Notes: generated from the sequence alone by a model not told the origin. DNA of 64,000 nucleotides from Psychrobacter pygoscelis (GCF_004335015.1 NZ_RQRU01000001.1:496001-560000); one strand, 5' to 3'. Shown: positions 44,523-55,105, numbered from the stretch's first letter. Numbers and translations: made by a program.

Positions 44523-46781
44523 TTAGTTTAAGCTTACCCCATTCACTGCTGCAAGAAGCTGATCTTGCGCAATATGTGCAGCTTCATCTACTGCTGGATG
44601 ACAGCGCGTCCACTGACCTGATCCAGCTAACGTCCAAGCTTCAACATTATCCTGAAGATAGTTAATTAAGCCTTGATTATAGACCTGCTTGAACAGCTTT
44701 TTATCCTCAACCGGGAATGCCACTTCAACACGGTGGAATAAGTTACGGTCCATCCAGTCAGCGCTACCACAGTACAGACGCTCCTCACCATTATTATAAA
44801 AATAATAAACACGTGTGTGCTCCAAAAAGCGTCCGATAACTGAGCGCACCGTAATATTCTCAGACAGTCCTTTTACTTGCGGACGCAGGCAACACATAGA
44901 GCGCAATATTAGCTCAATCTTGACCCCAGCCTGCGAGGCATCGTAGAGCTTATCAATAAGCTTACGCTCGGTTAAAGCATTAACTTTGACGATAATATGA
45001 GCTTTTTTGCCAGCCTTGGCATATTGAATCTCGTCATCAATAAACTCTATGAGCTTATCATGCAGCGTAAATGGCGCATGAAGCAGCTTTTTAAGATTGG
45101 CGGGCTTACCCATGCCTGTCAGCTCTTGGAATATCTTATGCACATCTTCTGAGATATCCGTATCTGCTGTAAATAGACCATAGTCGGTATATGACTTGGC
45201 ATTGCCCGCATGATAGTTACCCGTACCAAGGTGGACATAGCGGCGAATTTTATCGTCCTCACGGCGTACAATCAGCATCAGCTTGGCGTGAGTTTTGTAT
45301 CCCACTATACCATAGACGACTACCGCGCCAGCTTCTTGCAGGAAGTTGGCCACAGCAATATTGGAGGCCTCATCAAAGCGTGCGCGCAGCTCGATAACAG
45401 CAGTAACTTCTTTACCATTGCGTGCAGCCACTGCGAGCGCTTGTACAATCTCAGAGTTGGTGCCTGAGCGATAGAGCGTCTGCTTGATAGCCAGCACTTT
45501 AGGATCGTTGGCTGCTTGCCACAATAGATTAACAATCGGCGAAAAGGCATGAAAAGGATGATGGACCAGCACATCGCCTCGGCGCATGGTGGTAAACATG
45601 CTTCTTGACTTCTCACCTTTGTCATACGACTCACGGCGGAATGCCTTAGGCACCACATGGTTAAATGGCTCATAACGCAAAGAGGGCACATTAAAGTCGA
45701 AAAGCAGGCGCGTTAGGTTGACAGGGCCATTGACTCGGTAAAGCTGGTTGTTATGCAGCTCAAATTGCTCTAGAAGGAAATTGCTAATCTCATCTGGGCA
45801 ATTGGTCGTCACCTCAAGACGTACTTTGTCCCCAAAACGGCGGTTCTCAAGCTCACCCTCTAATGCTTTGGCGATATCTTCGACATCGTCTGCCAGATTT
45901 AGGTCCGCATTGCGCGTGAGTCTAAACTGATGACAGCCGGTCACCATCATTCCAGGGAATAGCTCATTAACATGCTCGTGGATAACGGCAGACAGCATAA
46001 CATGATGCTCTTTGCCACCTGTCAGCTCATCCGGCAGACGAATAACCCGTGGCAGACTACGCGGCGCGGGTACGACAGCCAAATTAATATCGCGGCCAAA
46101 GGCGTCTTTGCCTTCTAAACTCACCATGAAGTTCAGGCTTTTGTTAACCAATCGCGGAAATGGATGCGCCGGATCAATACTAATCGGCGTTAACACCGGC
46201 ATGACTTGCTCAATGAAGTAGCGCTTCATCCATGCCGATTGCTCAGCATTCAACTCATCACGCTTAAGATAGCGGATGTCTTGCTTGGCAAGCTCTGGCA
46301 AAATATCTTCATTTAAGATGCGATATTGCTCGGAAATGGCTTCATGAGCGATGTCTGATATCTGCCGCAATACTTCACTTGGGCGCATACCATGCGGGGT
46401 GCTAGCTACATCACCATGATTAAGCTTTTTCATGATACCCGCCACACGGATCTCAAAGAATTCATCCATATTGGAAGAAAATATAATCAAAAAGAAGAGA
46501 CGCTCTAGCAGTGGGTGTCTAGCATCTGTCGCTTGCGCCAATACTCGAAGGTGAAACTGGAGCAAGGATAACTCTCTATTAATATAGCTATTGGCGGAGT
46601 AGCTACCATCATCAAAACGCTGCCAATCAATTTGAGTAAGTGCTTGCTCATCGTTTGCGCTGTGCTTTTGGCTTGCTAGGCTAAAAGTAGATTGCTCGTT
46701 TGCTTTGGTATTGCTAGCTTCTTCAGCTGCAGCTGTTTTTTTATTTGTGTTGGGTTGATGGTGGTTTGGGTTAGCGGTCAT
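44523..46781 (-). CDS. ppk1: polyphosphate kinase 1
   Basis: PPK1 polymerises the ATP gamma-phosphate into inorganic polyphosphate. It is membrane-associated and active in stress and stationary phase. The 752-residue protein has a polar N-terminal extension (~55 residues) before [19 protein letters not shown]. The phospholipase-D-like C-terminal domains carry the autophosphorylated His in [11 protein letters not shown] and the second motif [20 protein letters not shown]. No exopolyphosphatase gene (ppx) is adjacent. The CYTH-CHAD protein at 17674 is another likely polyphosphate-linked factor. Confidence 0.97.
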   Translation of the reverse strand: MTANPNHHQPNTNKKTAAAEEASNTKANEQSTFSLASQKHSANDEQALTQIDWQRFDDGSYSANSYINRELSLLQFHLRVLAQATDARHPLLERLFFLIIFSSNMDEFFEIRVAGIMKKLNHGDVASTPHGMRPSEVLRQISDIAHEAISEQYRILNEDILPELAKQDIRYLKRDELNAEQSAWMKRYFIEQVMPVLTPISIDPAHPFPRLVNKSLNFMVSLEGKDAFGRDINLAVVPAPRSLPRVIRLPDELTGGKEHHVMLSAVIHEHVNELFPGMMVTGCHQFRLTRNADLNLADDVEDIAKALEGELENRRFGDKVRLEVTTNCPDEISNFLLEQFELHNNQLYRVNGPVNLTRLLFDFNVPSLRYEPFNHVVPKAFRRESYDKGEKSRSMFTTMRRGDVLVHHPFHAFSPIVNLLWQAANDPKVLAIKQTLYRSGTNSEIVQALAVAARNGKEVTAVIELRARFDEASNIAVANFLQEAGAVVVYGIVGYKTHAKLMLIVRREDDKIRRYVHLGTGNYHAGNAKSYTDYGLFTADTDISEDVHKIFQELTGMGKPANLKKLLHAPFTLHDKLIEFIDDEIQYAKAGKKAHIIVKVNALTERKLIDKLYDASQAGVKIELILRSMCCLRPQVKGLSENITVRSVIGRFLEHTRVYYFYNNGEERLYCGSADWMDRNLFHRVEVAFPVEDKKLFKQVYNQGLINYLQDNVEAWTLAGSGQWTRCHPAVDEAAHIAQDQLLAAVNGVSLN

Positions 46782-47082
46782 GACAGCTTCCTAGATGGCA
46801 GATGAGACTTAAGCGGCTATTTTTACAACATAGCTATTACGAGGGTTACAATATAATTATTACAATAATTATTGTGGCAGAAGGGGTATCACAGGATTTG
46901 CAAATCGTTGCAGTTTATTGGCAGCACTTTAGCGCAAACACTAAGCCAGCAAAGCATTAGTTTTGGCCCAAAGACAGTGGTCGATATACTCCTAGATACA
47001 CCTTGCGCTATTTATTATAACGTAATCATATGATGGTTTTATGTCAGTCGCCAGAGTACTAATATATAAAGTACTGATATAT
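46782..47082. other. intergenic upstream of ppk1
   Basis: This 300-base gap lies between two minus-strand genes. A Pho-box-like element cannot be confirmed by eye. Nothing else is seen. Confidence 0.4.
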
Positions 47083-47778
47083 TTAGGAGTCAGCTGAAGG
47101 TGCTGGTAGTGCAGCATGTTTCATGCGTCTGAGAACTATGCGCTGCTTATTGCGCAGCCGCTTGGCATTTTGATGCTGCTCATAGTATTTAGGATTCGGC
47201 AGCATACTGATCAATAGCGCTGCTTCTTCCCGATTAAGCTTGGCAGCAGGTTTATCAAAATAGTGCTGCGCCGCCGCTTCAATGCCATAAATACCATCAC
47301 CAAACTCGGCCACATTTAAATAGGCGGTTAATATGCGCTGCTTGTCCCACATATTTTCTAGCAAAATAGTGATTAGTGCCTCTTCTCCTTTGCGGACATA
47401 AGAGCGATGTGAGGTCAAAAATAGATTTTTCGCCAACTGTTGAGTAATGGTTGAGCCGCCAGCGCTCATCTTACCAGTGGCTTCATTTTTTTGCATGGCC
47501 GCTTCTATACCTTGCATATCGAAGCCTTCATGATTGACAAACTTGGCGTCTTCACTGGCTATCGCCGCTTGCTTGACGGGCTTGGCGATCTGATCATACT
47601 CTACCCATTGCTGAGTCACCGAACCGCCACCAAGTCGATGCGCCAACATAAACATACTATTACTAATGGGCTGCGTCTTCCACATTGCCAATAGCGCGAT
47701 CACTAGAATGTGAAAGGCCACCACAAGCAGCATGAGAGCTAGTAGTAACCGCTTAAAAAACTTGAGCAAACCAACCAT
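47083..47778 (-). CDS. mtgA: monofunctional peptidoglycan glycosyltransferase
   Basis: This GT51 enzyme polymerises lipid II into glycan strands at the outer face of the inner membrane. It has 231 residues. One N-terminal membrane helix (~12-32) is followed by the glycosyltransferase domain with the catalytic Glu in SEDAKFVNHEGFD, the block GGSTITQQLAKNLFL, and EALITILLENMWDKQRILTAYLN-like segments. There is no transpeptidase domain. It is a single gene. Confidence 0.95.
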   Translation of the reverse strand: MVGLLKFFKRLLLALMLLVVAFHILVIALLAMWKTQPISNSMFMLAHRLGGGSVTQQWVEYDQIAKPVKQAAIASEDAKFVNHEGFDMQGIEAAMQKNEATGKMSAGGSTITQQLAKNLFLTSHRSYVRKGEEALITILLENMWDKQRILTAYLNVAEFGDGIYGIEAAAQHYFDKPAAKLNREEAALLISMLPNPKYYEQHQNAKRLRNKQRIVLRRMKHAALPAPSADS

Positions 47779-48294
47779 GAAAACCAGCCTAAATAATTAA
47801 AAAGTCGGGCAAAATATTTATGTGCAATGACAATCAGCCATTAAACGTATCACCATTATTCTGACACGCTGATACGGCTATAGTAGTATCCATATACGGA
47901 TTTAGCACTCTAATCTATCATGAACTACGAGAAGTGAGCGCTCACCTATAAGCCAAGCTATCGCTAAAAATATGCTATCTTACCCAAAGCTGATAGCAGT
48001 GTCATTATATTATCCACTGTGTGCTCATTGGTATAAGAATGTTAGAGCGTGTCCGCATTAAAGTAGACTTCGATTGAGTACAGAAGACACCGATAGATAG
48101 ACGTTATTAACTCTGCAATGCAAGCCTTAAGTAAGCATCAGTAAATAAGCTAAGATGACTTGAAAAATAATCTTGCATGATACCTTTACCACAGTCACAC
48201 AAGCCTATTCCCGATATACACTCTATTGTTATGATTGCTGATATTCTTAGTTTAATAAGCGTTAGTTCAATAACCACTAACTTTATCAACAACA
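47779..48294. other. intergenic, mtgA / thioredoxin-fold gene
   Basis: 515 bases separate divergent genes. A minus-strand open frame at 48107-48304 is hydrophobic but overlaps the next gene's start and has no ribosome site worth noting. No gene is supported. Confidence 0.4.
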
Positions 48295-48660
48295 ATGAAA
48301 CCAAACCAAATGATAATCAACGCCATGATAAATAATACCCAATCGGACTTACCTTCTAGTGAGGCGAATAAAACTGCCATCTACCAACTACGTCAGCAGC
48401 TGCAATCACAGTGCCCTGAGCTAGACAGTGGCGCATGGTGGCTACTTGGAACGGAAGGTTGTCACCTTTGCGATATTGCCGAAAATCTTATTGTTCAATT
48501 ACAATCAGTACTGCCCACTGCTTATCAGAAGCTCGATATTATTGATTTAGACGAGCTAACTATGATGGAATTTTCGACTAAGATTCCCGTCATATTGACC
48601 TCGAATGCGCGGCTAGACTACCCTTTCTCTATCTTAGACTTACAGCAGCTGGCTTCTTAG
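48295..48660 (+). CDS. glutaredoxin-like (DUF836-type) protein
   Basis: This 121-residue protein has a thioredoxin-type redox motif, LLGTEGCHLCDIAENL, with the CxxC as Cys-His-Leu-Cys near residue 60. A helix and the strand KLDIIDLDEL follow, then the cis-Pro-like region STKIPVIL and a short last strand/helix. That matches the short glutaredoxin-like DUF836 family of proteobacteria. The N-terminal 35 residues vary; ATGs at codons 1, 5 and 10 are all possible starts and none has a strong ribosome site. Its redox partner is unknown. Confidence 0.8.
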   Translation: MKPNQMIINAMINNTQSDLPSSEANKTAIYQLRQQLQSQCPELDSGAWWLLGTEGCHLCDIAENLIVQLQSVLPTAYQKLDIIDLDELTMMEFSTKIPVILTSNARLDYPFSILDLQQLAS

Positions 48661-49191
48661 AGCCACAAGCTTAGCTGTATTCCTTTAGCTGTATTCCTGT
48701 CGTCACCCGACTTTTAACAAACTAACTTTAAAACCAATGTTTTGACTTAATGTTTTAGCCTAGAGGTCTTATTAGCTGCCTCGCGCTTGTTACTGGCGAT
48801 AATCTCTGACCTTACTGCTACTTTAAACGTCTGGTCTACAATTATCTAACAGCCCCTCTGATAATTGAGTAATAACCACTAAACACATAACTTTTTTTTA
48901 TAGCAAAATAATTTTTCGAAGTTTTATCACGATAATAGTTATCAATCGCTTCTACAATATAGTTTTTTATGTCGAGACTGTTATACTCTGCCGATATTTT
49001 TTATTGGTATACTTATGAGTTCTTAATCTGTAGTTGACAACAATAAGAACCGTCACCTTTAAAAGGTCTCTAACTCTATTCTCATATGGCAACTTATTTG
49101 TATTGAACAATCAAACAATAACAAACTGATTGCTATGATTTAATACCGATGAAAAACCAAGAAACATAGAAGCAATCACAAGGAAGTTATC
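48661..49191. other. intergenic upstream of lldP
   Basis: About 530 AT-rich bases presumably carry the lactate operon promoter. There is a short 13-bp direct repeat (AGCTGTATTCCT) near 48673-48698. No regulator gene (lldR) is present here. Confidence 0.4.
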
Positions 49192-50949
49192 ATGTATACT
49201 TTTCTGGCTTTAGCACCAATTATCGTCGTTTTTATCTTACTTGTCGTTCTACGCCTCCCAGCGAAGATTTCGATGAGTGCCGCTTATGTGGTGACGGCGC
49301 TGTTGGCATACTTTGTGTGGCAAGCTAGTGGTGCTCAAGTGGCCGCTGCTACCGTTAACGGTATCATCGTCGCCCTCACCATTTTGTTCATCGTCTTCGC
49401 AGCGATTTTACTTCTTAATACCTTAAAAGAAAGTGGTGCTATCGTTGCCATTCGTAAGGGCTTTATGGATGTCTCGCCAGACAGGCGCGTTCAGGCGATT
49501 ATTGTAGCTTGGCTATTTTGCTCGTTGGTTGAAGGTTCGTCAGGTTTCGGTACACCGTCTGCCGTTGGAGCACCCCTACTCTTGGCATTGGGCTTTCCTG
49601 CAATGGCGTCCGTCATGGCAATACTTATCATCCAATCCACGCCAGTATCTTTTGGTGCTGTCGGAACACCGCTACTACTCGGTGTCTGGTCTGGTATTGG
49701 TGATAAACAAGACCTTGCCCAATCTATCGCGCCTACTTCTCCTGAAAACTATTTATTACAAATCACGGGCAACGTCGGCCTTATTCATGCGATGGTCGGC
49801 TTTTTAATTCCGCTGATTCTAAGTGCTTTTTTAACACGATTCTTCGGTGAGAAGCGCTCTTTTGTAGAGGGGCTAAAGGCATGGCCCTTTGCCATCTTTG
49901 CTGGGCTTTGCTTTACCATTCCTTACTTTTTAGTTGCTAAGTATTTAGGGCCTGAGTTTCCGTCATTGGTCGGTGGTTTTATTGGGCTATTAATCGTCCT
50001 ACCTTTAACCAAGCGCGGTTTTTTGGTTCCTAAAGAAACCTTTGATTTTGCACCAAGAGCTGATTGGGATAAGGACTGGCTCGGTACTTTGGCCGAAGAG
50101 GAGTACGATGATTCGGTCGCACCGAGATTCTCATTGATTCGGGCGTTCTCCCCTTATATTATTGTGATCGGTCTGCTGATTCTTACTCGTGTTATCGCGC
50201 CGCTTAAAGCGTTCTTAGTCGGTGATGCGACGACGATCAACTTTCCCAACTTATTTGGTACGACTATCTCAAGTAAGATTCAGTTGGCTTACTCTCCTGG
50301 TACCATCTTAATTATTACCTCTTTACTGTGCATCTTGCTATTTAAAATGAACGGTCAGGCAGTCAAGCGTAGCTGGAGTAATTCAGCCAAAACTATGATT
50401 GCAGCCGCCCCAGCATTATTATTCTCTGTACCGATGGTTCAGGTATTTATTAATTCAGGCTCCGCATCCGAAGCGGTGAACGCTCTGCCAGCGATGCCCA
50501 TTCTATTGGCTGAAAGTGCTGCTGGCGCTTTCCAGAATGCTTGGCCTCTAGTCGCGCCTTGGATTGGTGCGCTTGGTGCCTTTATTGCCGGTTCCAATAC
50601 CATCAGTAATATGATGTTCTCGTACTTTCAGTGGTCAACCGCGGCGCAGATTGGTCTGGACAACAACCTGGCTGCTCAAGTGGTAGCGCTTCAAGCAGTG
50701 GGCGGGGCAGCAGGAAATATGGTCTCGGTGCATAATGTGGTAGCGGCATGCGCAGTCGTCGGATTGATTAATAAAGAAGGCTTCGTGATCCGTAAAACCT
50801 TGCTGGCGATGATCTACTATGTTATCCAAGCGGGTCTTATCGGTATGGGCATTATCTTCGGTCAACTTTGGTGGTGGATCTTAGCGATTATCTGGCCTTT
50901 GGTATTTTTTGGTATTATGTCGCTGACCAGTAACAAGACACCTGCCTAA
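49192..50949 (+). CDS. lldP: L-lactate permease
   Basis: This is a proton-coupled lactate transporter of the LctP family in the inner membrane. It has 585 residues and about 13-14 hydrophobic helices. Family segments are VEGSSGFGTPSAVGAPLL, the PVSFGAVGTPLLLGVWSG stretch and the C-terminal GSNTISNMMFSYFQ and GGAAGNMVSVHNVVAAC. AAGGAAG precedes the ATG. lldD follows 115 bases later on the same strand, so the pair forms a lactate uptake-and-oxidation unit. Confidence 0.96.
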   Translation: MYTFLALAPIIVVFILLVVLRLPAKISMSAAYVVTALLAYFVWQASGAQVAAATVNGIIVALTILFIVFAAILLLNTLKESGAIVAIRKGFMDVSPDRRVQAIIVAWLFCSLVEGSSGFGTPSAVGAPLLLALGFPAMASVMAILIIQSTPVSFGAVGTPLLLGVWSGIGDKQDLAQSIAPTSPENYLLQITGNVGLIHAMVGFLIPLILSAFLTRFFGEKRSFVEGLKAWPFAIFAGLCFTIPYFLVAKYLGPEFPSLVGGFIGLLIVLPLTKRGFLVPKETFDFAPRADWDKDWLGTLAEEEYDDSVAPRFSLIRAFSPYIIVIGLLILTRVIAPLKAFLVGDATTINFPNLFGTTISSKIQLAYSPGTILIITSLLCILLFKMNGQAVKRSWSNSAKTMIAAAPALLFSVPMVQVFINSGSASEAVNALPAMPILLAESAAGAFQNAWPLVAPWIGALGAFIAGSNTISNMMFSYFQWSTAAQIGLDNNLAAQVVALQAVGGAAGNMVSVHNVVAACAVVGLINKEGFVIRKTLLAMIYYVIQAGLIGMGIIFGQLWWWILAIIWPLVFFGIMSLTSNKTPA

Positions 50950-51064
50950 CATCGCGCTCCGTCACGACGCCAAGGTACTGCATAATCAATTAAAATAGCA
51001 CCATTTATACCCAGTGACGCTATTACTTATCATCAATAGCGTCATATTTTCAAAGGAAGACCCT

Positions 51065-52273
51065 ATGAAAGATTTAACCAAAATCACCGAAATTGAAGAC
51101 CTACGCCGAGTGGCCGAGCGTAAAGTACCGAGAATGTTTTATGACTATGTCGATTCAGGCTCATGGACGCAGACGACTTATCGTAATAATGAGACCGACT
51201 TTGACCGCATTAAGCTGCGCCAGCGCGTACTTGTTGATATGGAAGGGCGTAGTCTAGCGACCACTATGATTGGCGAAGACGTACATATGCCTGTCGCCAT
51301 TGCGCCTACGGGCTTTACGGGCATGATGTGGGCTGACGGTGAGATTCATGCGGCACGGGCAGCCGAGAAATTCGGTGTGCCATTTTCTTTGTCGACGATG
51401 AGTATTTGCTCAATTGAAGACGTCGCCACACATACCACTCGGCCATTTTGGTTTCAGCTGTACGTCATGCGTGATAAAGAGTTTATGGTCAATCTTATCA
51501 AGCGGGCCAAAGCAGCGAATTGCTCAGCACTAGTACTGACTGCCGACTTACAAGTGCTCGGTCAGCGTCACAAAGATATTAAAAATGGCCTATCCGCGCC
51601 GCCAAAACCAACGCTAGCTAATATCCTAAACCTAATGACCAAGCCAGAGTGGTGCTTGAACATGCTAGGCACTAAGCGTCGCACCTTTGGTAATATCGTC
51701 GGTCATGCCAAGGGCGTTGGCGACCTGTCCTCTTTGTCATCATGGACTGCCGAACAGTTTGACCCAGGTCTTAGCTGGGAAGATGTCGCTCGTATCAAAG
51801 ATATGTGGGGCGGCAAGCTCATTATCAAAGGTATCATGGAGCCTGAGGATGCCATAATGGCCGCTCGTAGTGGTGCGGATGCACTTATTGTCTCTAACCA
51901 CGGTGGTCGTCAGCTAGATGGCGCTCCCTCCTCTATCGCTGCGCTACCAGATATCGTTCAAGCGATCCAAGCAGAAGACAGTAATATCGAAATCTGGCTC
52001 GATAGTGGTATTCGCTCAGGTCAAGATGTACTAAAAGCCATTGCTCTTGGTGCGAAGGGTACGATGATAGGCCGCGCGTTCTTGTATGGTCTTGGCGCAT
52101 ATGGTGAAGATGGAGTACGCCGAGCTCTTGAAATCATCTATAAAGAATGTGATATTACCATGGCATTCTGCGGTCATACGGATATCCATACCGTGACTGA
52201 CGACATCTTGGTAAAAGGCACTTATGAGCATCTTAAGTCCTCACTACCTAGAATTGAGCCTATCCGCTGGTAG
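51065..52273 (+). CDS. lldD: L-lactate dehydrogenase (quinone), FMN-dependent
   Basis: This is a membrane-associated FMN alpha-hydroxy-acid dehydrogenase that passes electrons from L-lactate to quinone. I use the ATG of MKDLTKITEI, with AAAGGAAG upstream (402 residues); the frame is open 17 codons earlier without similarity. Seen: the Tyr-containing MFYDYVDSGSWT, the PVAIAPTGFTGM FMN loop, LVLTADLQVLGQRHKD, and the catalytic His-Arg block SNHGGRQLDGAPSS. A closely related alpha-hydroxy acid oxidase role is possible, but pairing with lldP supports lactate. Confidence 0.94.
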   Translation: MKDLTKITEIEDLRRVAERKVPRMFYDYVDSGSWTQTTYRNNETDFDRIKLRQRVLVDMEGRSLATTMIGEDVHMPVAIAPTGFTGMMWADGEIHAARAAEKFGVPFSLSTMSICSIEDVATHTTRPFWFQLYVMRDKEFMVNLIKRAKAANCSALVLTADLQVLGQRHKDIKNGLSAPPKPTLANILNLMTKPEWCLNMLGTKRRTFGNIVGHAKGVGDLSSLSSWTAEQFDPGLSWEDVARIKDMWGGKLIIKGIMEPEDAIMAARSGADALIVSNHGGRQLDGAPSSIAALPDIVQAIQAEDSNIEIWLDSGIRSGQDVLKAIALGAKGTMIGRAFLYGLGAYGEDGVRRALEIIYKECDITMAFCGHTDIHTVTDDILVKGTYEHLKSSLPRIEPIRW

Positions 52274-52504
52274 TCAAAGCCCATTTGCTTTAACCCCATT
52301 AATTATTAATAAAGGGTTATAATCAAATGCAATTATGACATTATGGTAACTATAATAACTGGTAGAGATTTGCTTGCTGTAGTTAAAGCTTAGCAGGTCT
52401 CTACCAGTTAATTTTGTATTATAGCTGCCATTAAATAGGCATCATTAATTAACACTATTACTCGTTAAGTCCCTTCCTGTTATCCCTAACCATGCGACCC
52501 TGTT

Positions 52505-53317
52505 ATGACGTTTCAAACTTTATGGAAAACAGCGCCTATCACCTGCTTATTGTTGATTAGCTTCGTTGGGTTATACATCATCCAAATCGTGACCGGCGTA
52601 GATGCCAATAACCCTAGTTCGCAAGACTTAATCACTTGGGGCGCTAATGCGCTACCCTTTACTATGGTCGATGAGCCATGGCGTCTTATCAGTAGTGCCT
52701 TTTTGCATATTGGGCTGATGCATTTGTTATTTAACGCTTTTGCCATGTACTTCTTTGGTCAAGTCGCTGAGCCAATGTTCGGTCATGGTAAGTTTTTGCT
52801 GATATTCTTACTGTCTGCCGTTGGCGGTACGCTATTAAATAACTATGTCACGTGGCAAGCCATCTTAGACAATACAGGCAGACCGGGCTTGTCTGCCGGC
52901 GCCTCTGGCGGAATTATGGGACTGGGCGCTGCACTATTGGTTGCTGCTTTATTTAAAATGTCCGCTGCGGGCATGGTACTCAATCTACGCAGTCTCGCCT
53001 TTATCATGGGTATCAACCTCGTCTATGGCTTCGCAGTTCCGGGTATTGATAACGCAGGTCACATTGGTGGCGCTATCACGGGGGCAATATTGGCATTGCC
53101 AATGGTACTCGCTCATCACAAGCGAGTGGCTGCTACCGCTATTCAATCGAGCACTACTTCTCCTTTCGTTGTCAATCAGTCCCCCTCAGTAAAACCAATA
53201 GCAAAAGCAAATGTGACTTGGCAGCTTTTACCTTGGTTTGCCATTTTGGCAGTGGCAGTAGTTTTTTATTTTTGCTGGCTAGACATCCATCAGCAGATAG
53301 CGATACACTTAAATTAG
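52505..53317 (+). CDS. rhomboid-family intramembrane serine protease
   Basis: This 270-residue membrane protein has about six helices plus a C-terminal one. The catalytic dyad is recognisable: Ser in SAGASGGIMGLGAALL (GxSG) and His in the later helix DNAGHIGGAITGAIL. The loop segment HIGLMHLLFNAFAMYFFG carries the conserved Asn. Rhomboids cleave transmembrane helices of substrate proteins; the substrate is unknown. The C-terminal ~70 residues include a polar linker and a final helix (WFAILAVAVVFYFCW). It is followed by the MipA-type gene 68 bases later. Confidence 0.92.
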   Translation: MTFQTLWKTAPITCLLLISFVGLYIIQIVTGVDANNPSSQDLITWGANALPFTMVDEPWRLISSAFLHIGLMHLLFNAFAMYFFGQVAEPMFGHGKFLLIFLLSAVGGTLLNNYVTWQAILDNTGRPGLSAGASGGIMGLGAALLVAALFKMSAAGMVLNLRSLAFIMGINLVYGFAVPGIDNAGHIGGAITGAILALPMVLAHHKRVAATAIQSSTTSPFVVNQSPSVKPIAKANVTWQLLPWFAILAVAVVFYFCWLDIHQQIAIHLN

Positions 53318-53385
53318 CAACATCCTGTTAATGACTTCTTTCTGTCGCCTTGCTCGCGCTTATCATAATTTTTTGAGACCTAATA

Positions 53386-54186
53386 ATGACTATATTATCG
53401 CGCCGACGTTCAATACTTACTACTTTGTTCAGTCCTATTGCCTTACTAGCGTTAACTATACCCGCTACTGCCGCTCCGATTATCAACCTACCAGCTGTTC
53501 CAGATGCCGAGCTAAGAGTGGGCGCTAATATCCGTTATGAGCAGACCCCTTATGATACCGATGGTGGTCAATTTAAAATACTGCCTGGTGTGTTCTACGA
53601 TAATAATAAAGTCTATGCGCGTGGCAACACCTTTGGCGCGTATATCCTTAATGATGGCACGCATCAGCTGGATGCTTTTGTACAAGTCGTAGGTTCTAGC
53701 TTTGACCCAGAAGATGCTAATGGTGCACTAGCAGGATTGGATGAGCGCAAATTGACAGGGATGACCGGCCTTAGCTATCTGCAGCGCACGCCGATAGGTG
53801 GACTGCGCGCACAAATCGCTACCGATATCGCAGGCCGCAGCGATGGCAGTATCGCGAGGCTAAGCTACTTAGCCAAATTCAGCGACGATAAACTCACTGT
53901 CTATCCAAGTGTGGGCGTTGAGTGGAATGATAGTAAATACAACGATTATTACTTTGGTATTAGCGAGACCGAGGCGGCGAAAACTGGCTTGCCAAGCTAC
54001 TCTCCTGGCGCTAGCATCAACCCTTATATAAGCGTCAGCGGCATGTATGATTTTAATGATCAGTGGGCAGGCTTTGCCAGTCAAAGCTTCGACCATCTCT
54101 CTAGTAAGCAATATAACAGCCCTATGGTAAAAACTGACTCTCACTTCGACTCGAAGACGACTTTAGGGTTGCTGTATAAGTTTTAG
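53386..54186 (+). CDS. MipA/OmpV-family outer-membrane protein
   Basis: This 266-residue exported protein has a basic start (MTILSRRRS), a hydrophobic core and a likely signal cleavage after PATAAP (~30). The mature part shows alternating beta strands and ends in Phe (LGLLYKF), as expected for a barrel. The PDAELRVGANIRYEQTPYD, then GVFYDNNKVYARG pattern fits the MipA/OmpV family, linked in some species to peptidoglycan enzyme scaffolding. The specific role is unknown. A terminator follows. Confidence 0.82.
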   Translation: MTILSRRRSILTTLFSPIALLALTIPATAAPIINLPAVPDAELRVGANIRYEQTPYDTDGGQFKILPGVFYDNNKVYARGNTFGAYILNDGTHQLDAFVQVVGSSFDPEDANGALAGLDERKLTGMTGLSYLQRTPIGGLRAQIATDIAGRSDGSIARLSYLAKFSDDKLTVYPSVGVEWNDSKYNDYYFGISETEAAKTGLPSYSPGASINPYISVSGMYDFNDQWAGFASQSFDHLSSKQYNSPMVKTDSHFDSKTTLGLLYKF

Positions 54187-54217
54187 GGTTTAGATGCCTA
54201 ATATCAAGTGATGAGCG

Positions 54218-54246
54218 TAGGCTGGGCATTTTGCCCAGCTTTTTAT
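54218..54246 (+). terminator. intrinsic terminator after the MipA-type gene
   Basis: GCTGGGCA and TGCCCAGC (sharing central Ts) form an 8-bp stem, followed by TTTTTATT. Confidence 0.9.
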
Positions 54247-54413
54247 TGGAGGGTAGTTAGATGATAAAATAGTGGCTCACCACTATTGAGTTTTTTGACT
54301 GCTCTTATAAAGTTAAAAAGTTCTACAAATAGTGAATGTTAATTACTCTATATTGACTTACAAAGATCGTATAAATAATTAAATACCAAGAATTTTATAA
54401 CAAGAATTTATAA

Positions 54414-54770
54414 ATGGATATCCTACAAGCTAGCCGACAAATTATAGCAATGTACAACATGGATGAAAATCCGGATGCTGAAGCATGGAAGAATATTTTT
54501 AAGAGATTTAAAAATGCTTTAAAAAATTGTTCTGATGTAGACACTTTAGTAGAATGCTTGATAAAAGACGACTGTTGGTGCATACCATACGATTACAGAA
54601 TACAACTCATGGAAAAAGCCAAGGCTCTAGATGCAGACTCTTATGATTTTCTTATCGATTATTACGGCTTCAAGAGCGCTTTCTTAGACCCTGGAGATGA
54701 ACATATAGAAGCTTGCAAAAAGTTAATTGAATTACAAGAAGCTTATAAGTCATTGGCCAAACGCAATTAA
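54414..54770 (+). CDS. unknown AT-rich orphan protein
   Basis: I do not recognise this 118-residue, apparently all-helical soluble protein. It is acidic, with an aromatic/Lys-rich segment (AWKNIFKRFKNALKN), a Cys-containing stretch (CLIKDDCWCIPYDYR) and a C-terminal helix (CKKLIELQEAYKSLAKRN). Its codon use is clearly more AT-rich than its neighbours, suggesting recent acquisition. No strong ribosome site precedes it. Size and composition are compatible with an immunity-type or antitoxin-type protein, but nothing nearby supports that. Confidence 0.6.
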   Translation: MDILQASRQIIAMYNMDENPDAEAWKNIFKRFKNALKNCSDVDTLVECLIKDDCWCIPYDYRIQLMEKAKALDADSYDFLIDYYGFKSAFLDPGDEHIEACKKLIELQEAYKSLAKRN

Positions 54771-54951
54771 AGATTTGTGCTACAGTCCGTTGCACCAATT
54801 CAATTGTTATATTTATTGGTGCATAAAACACACCCTACTCAAACTACTTTAGATTTATTTTAGTATAAATTGCGCGGTTTGCCACCCACGCTACCTGTCA
54901 CAATTGCAATAAACCTCGCCATAGCAAGGCTTTTTAGCCCTGATTGCAGCG

Positions 54952-55057
54952 GTATCCTGCTTGGCTGGGCGGGTTGCAGGGGCTAGGTTTTGAGGGGGTC
55001 TCGAGGCAACAGGAACAGCTCAAACCGTGACCCCGCCCCGCCTAGCTAAGCAGATAC
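54952..55057 (+). ncRNA. candidate structured RNA or palindromic element
   Basis: A 17-bp stem (54957-54973 with 55037-55053) has every position paired in plus-strand RNA, two as G-U. Outside it, GTAT and ATAC extend the helix past one bulged C. Inside it, GGGG/CCCC and an 8-bp GGTTT-GAG/CTCAAACC stem stack towards an apical loop of about 23 nt. No known RNA family (tRNA, SRP, 6S, RNase P, tmRNA, riboswitch) fits. It could be a non-coding RNA or a large palindromic repeat. Confidence 0.45.
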
Positions 55058-55105
55058 AAGCAAAAAGCAGGATTAGCTCCATAAATTAGTAATAAACCAC
55101 CAGCC

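Noticed and set aside
54952..55057. Integron attC site as explanation of the GC-rich hairpin
   Set aside because: The GTTRRRY and RYYYAAC core sites are not at the stem ends and there is no integrase or cassette array.
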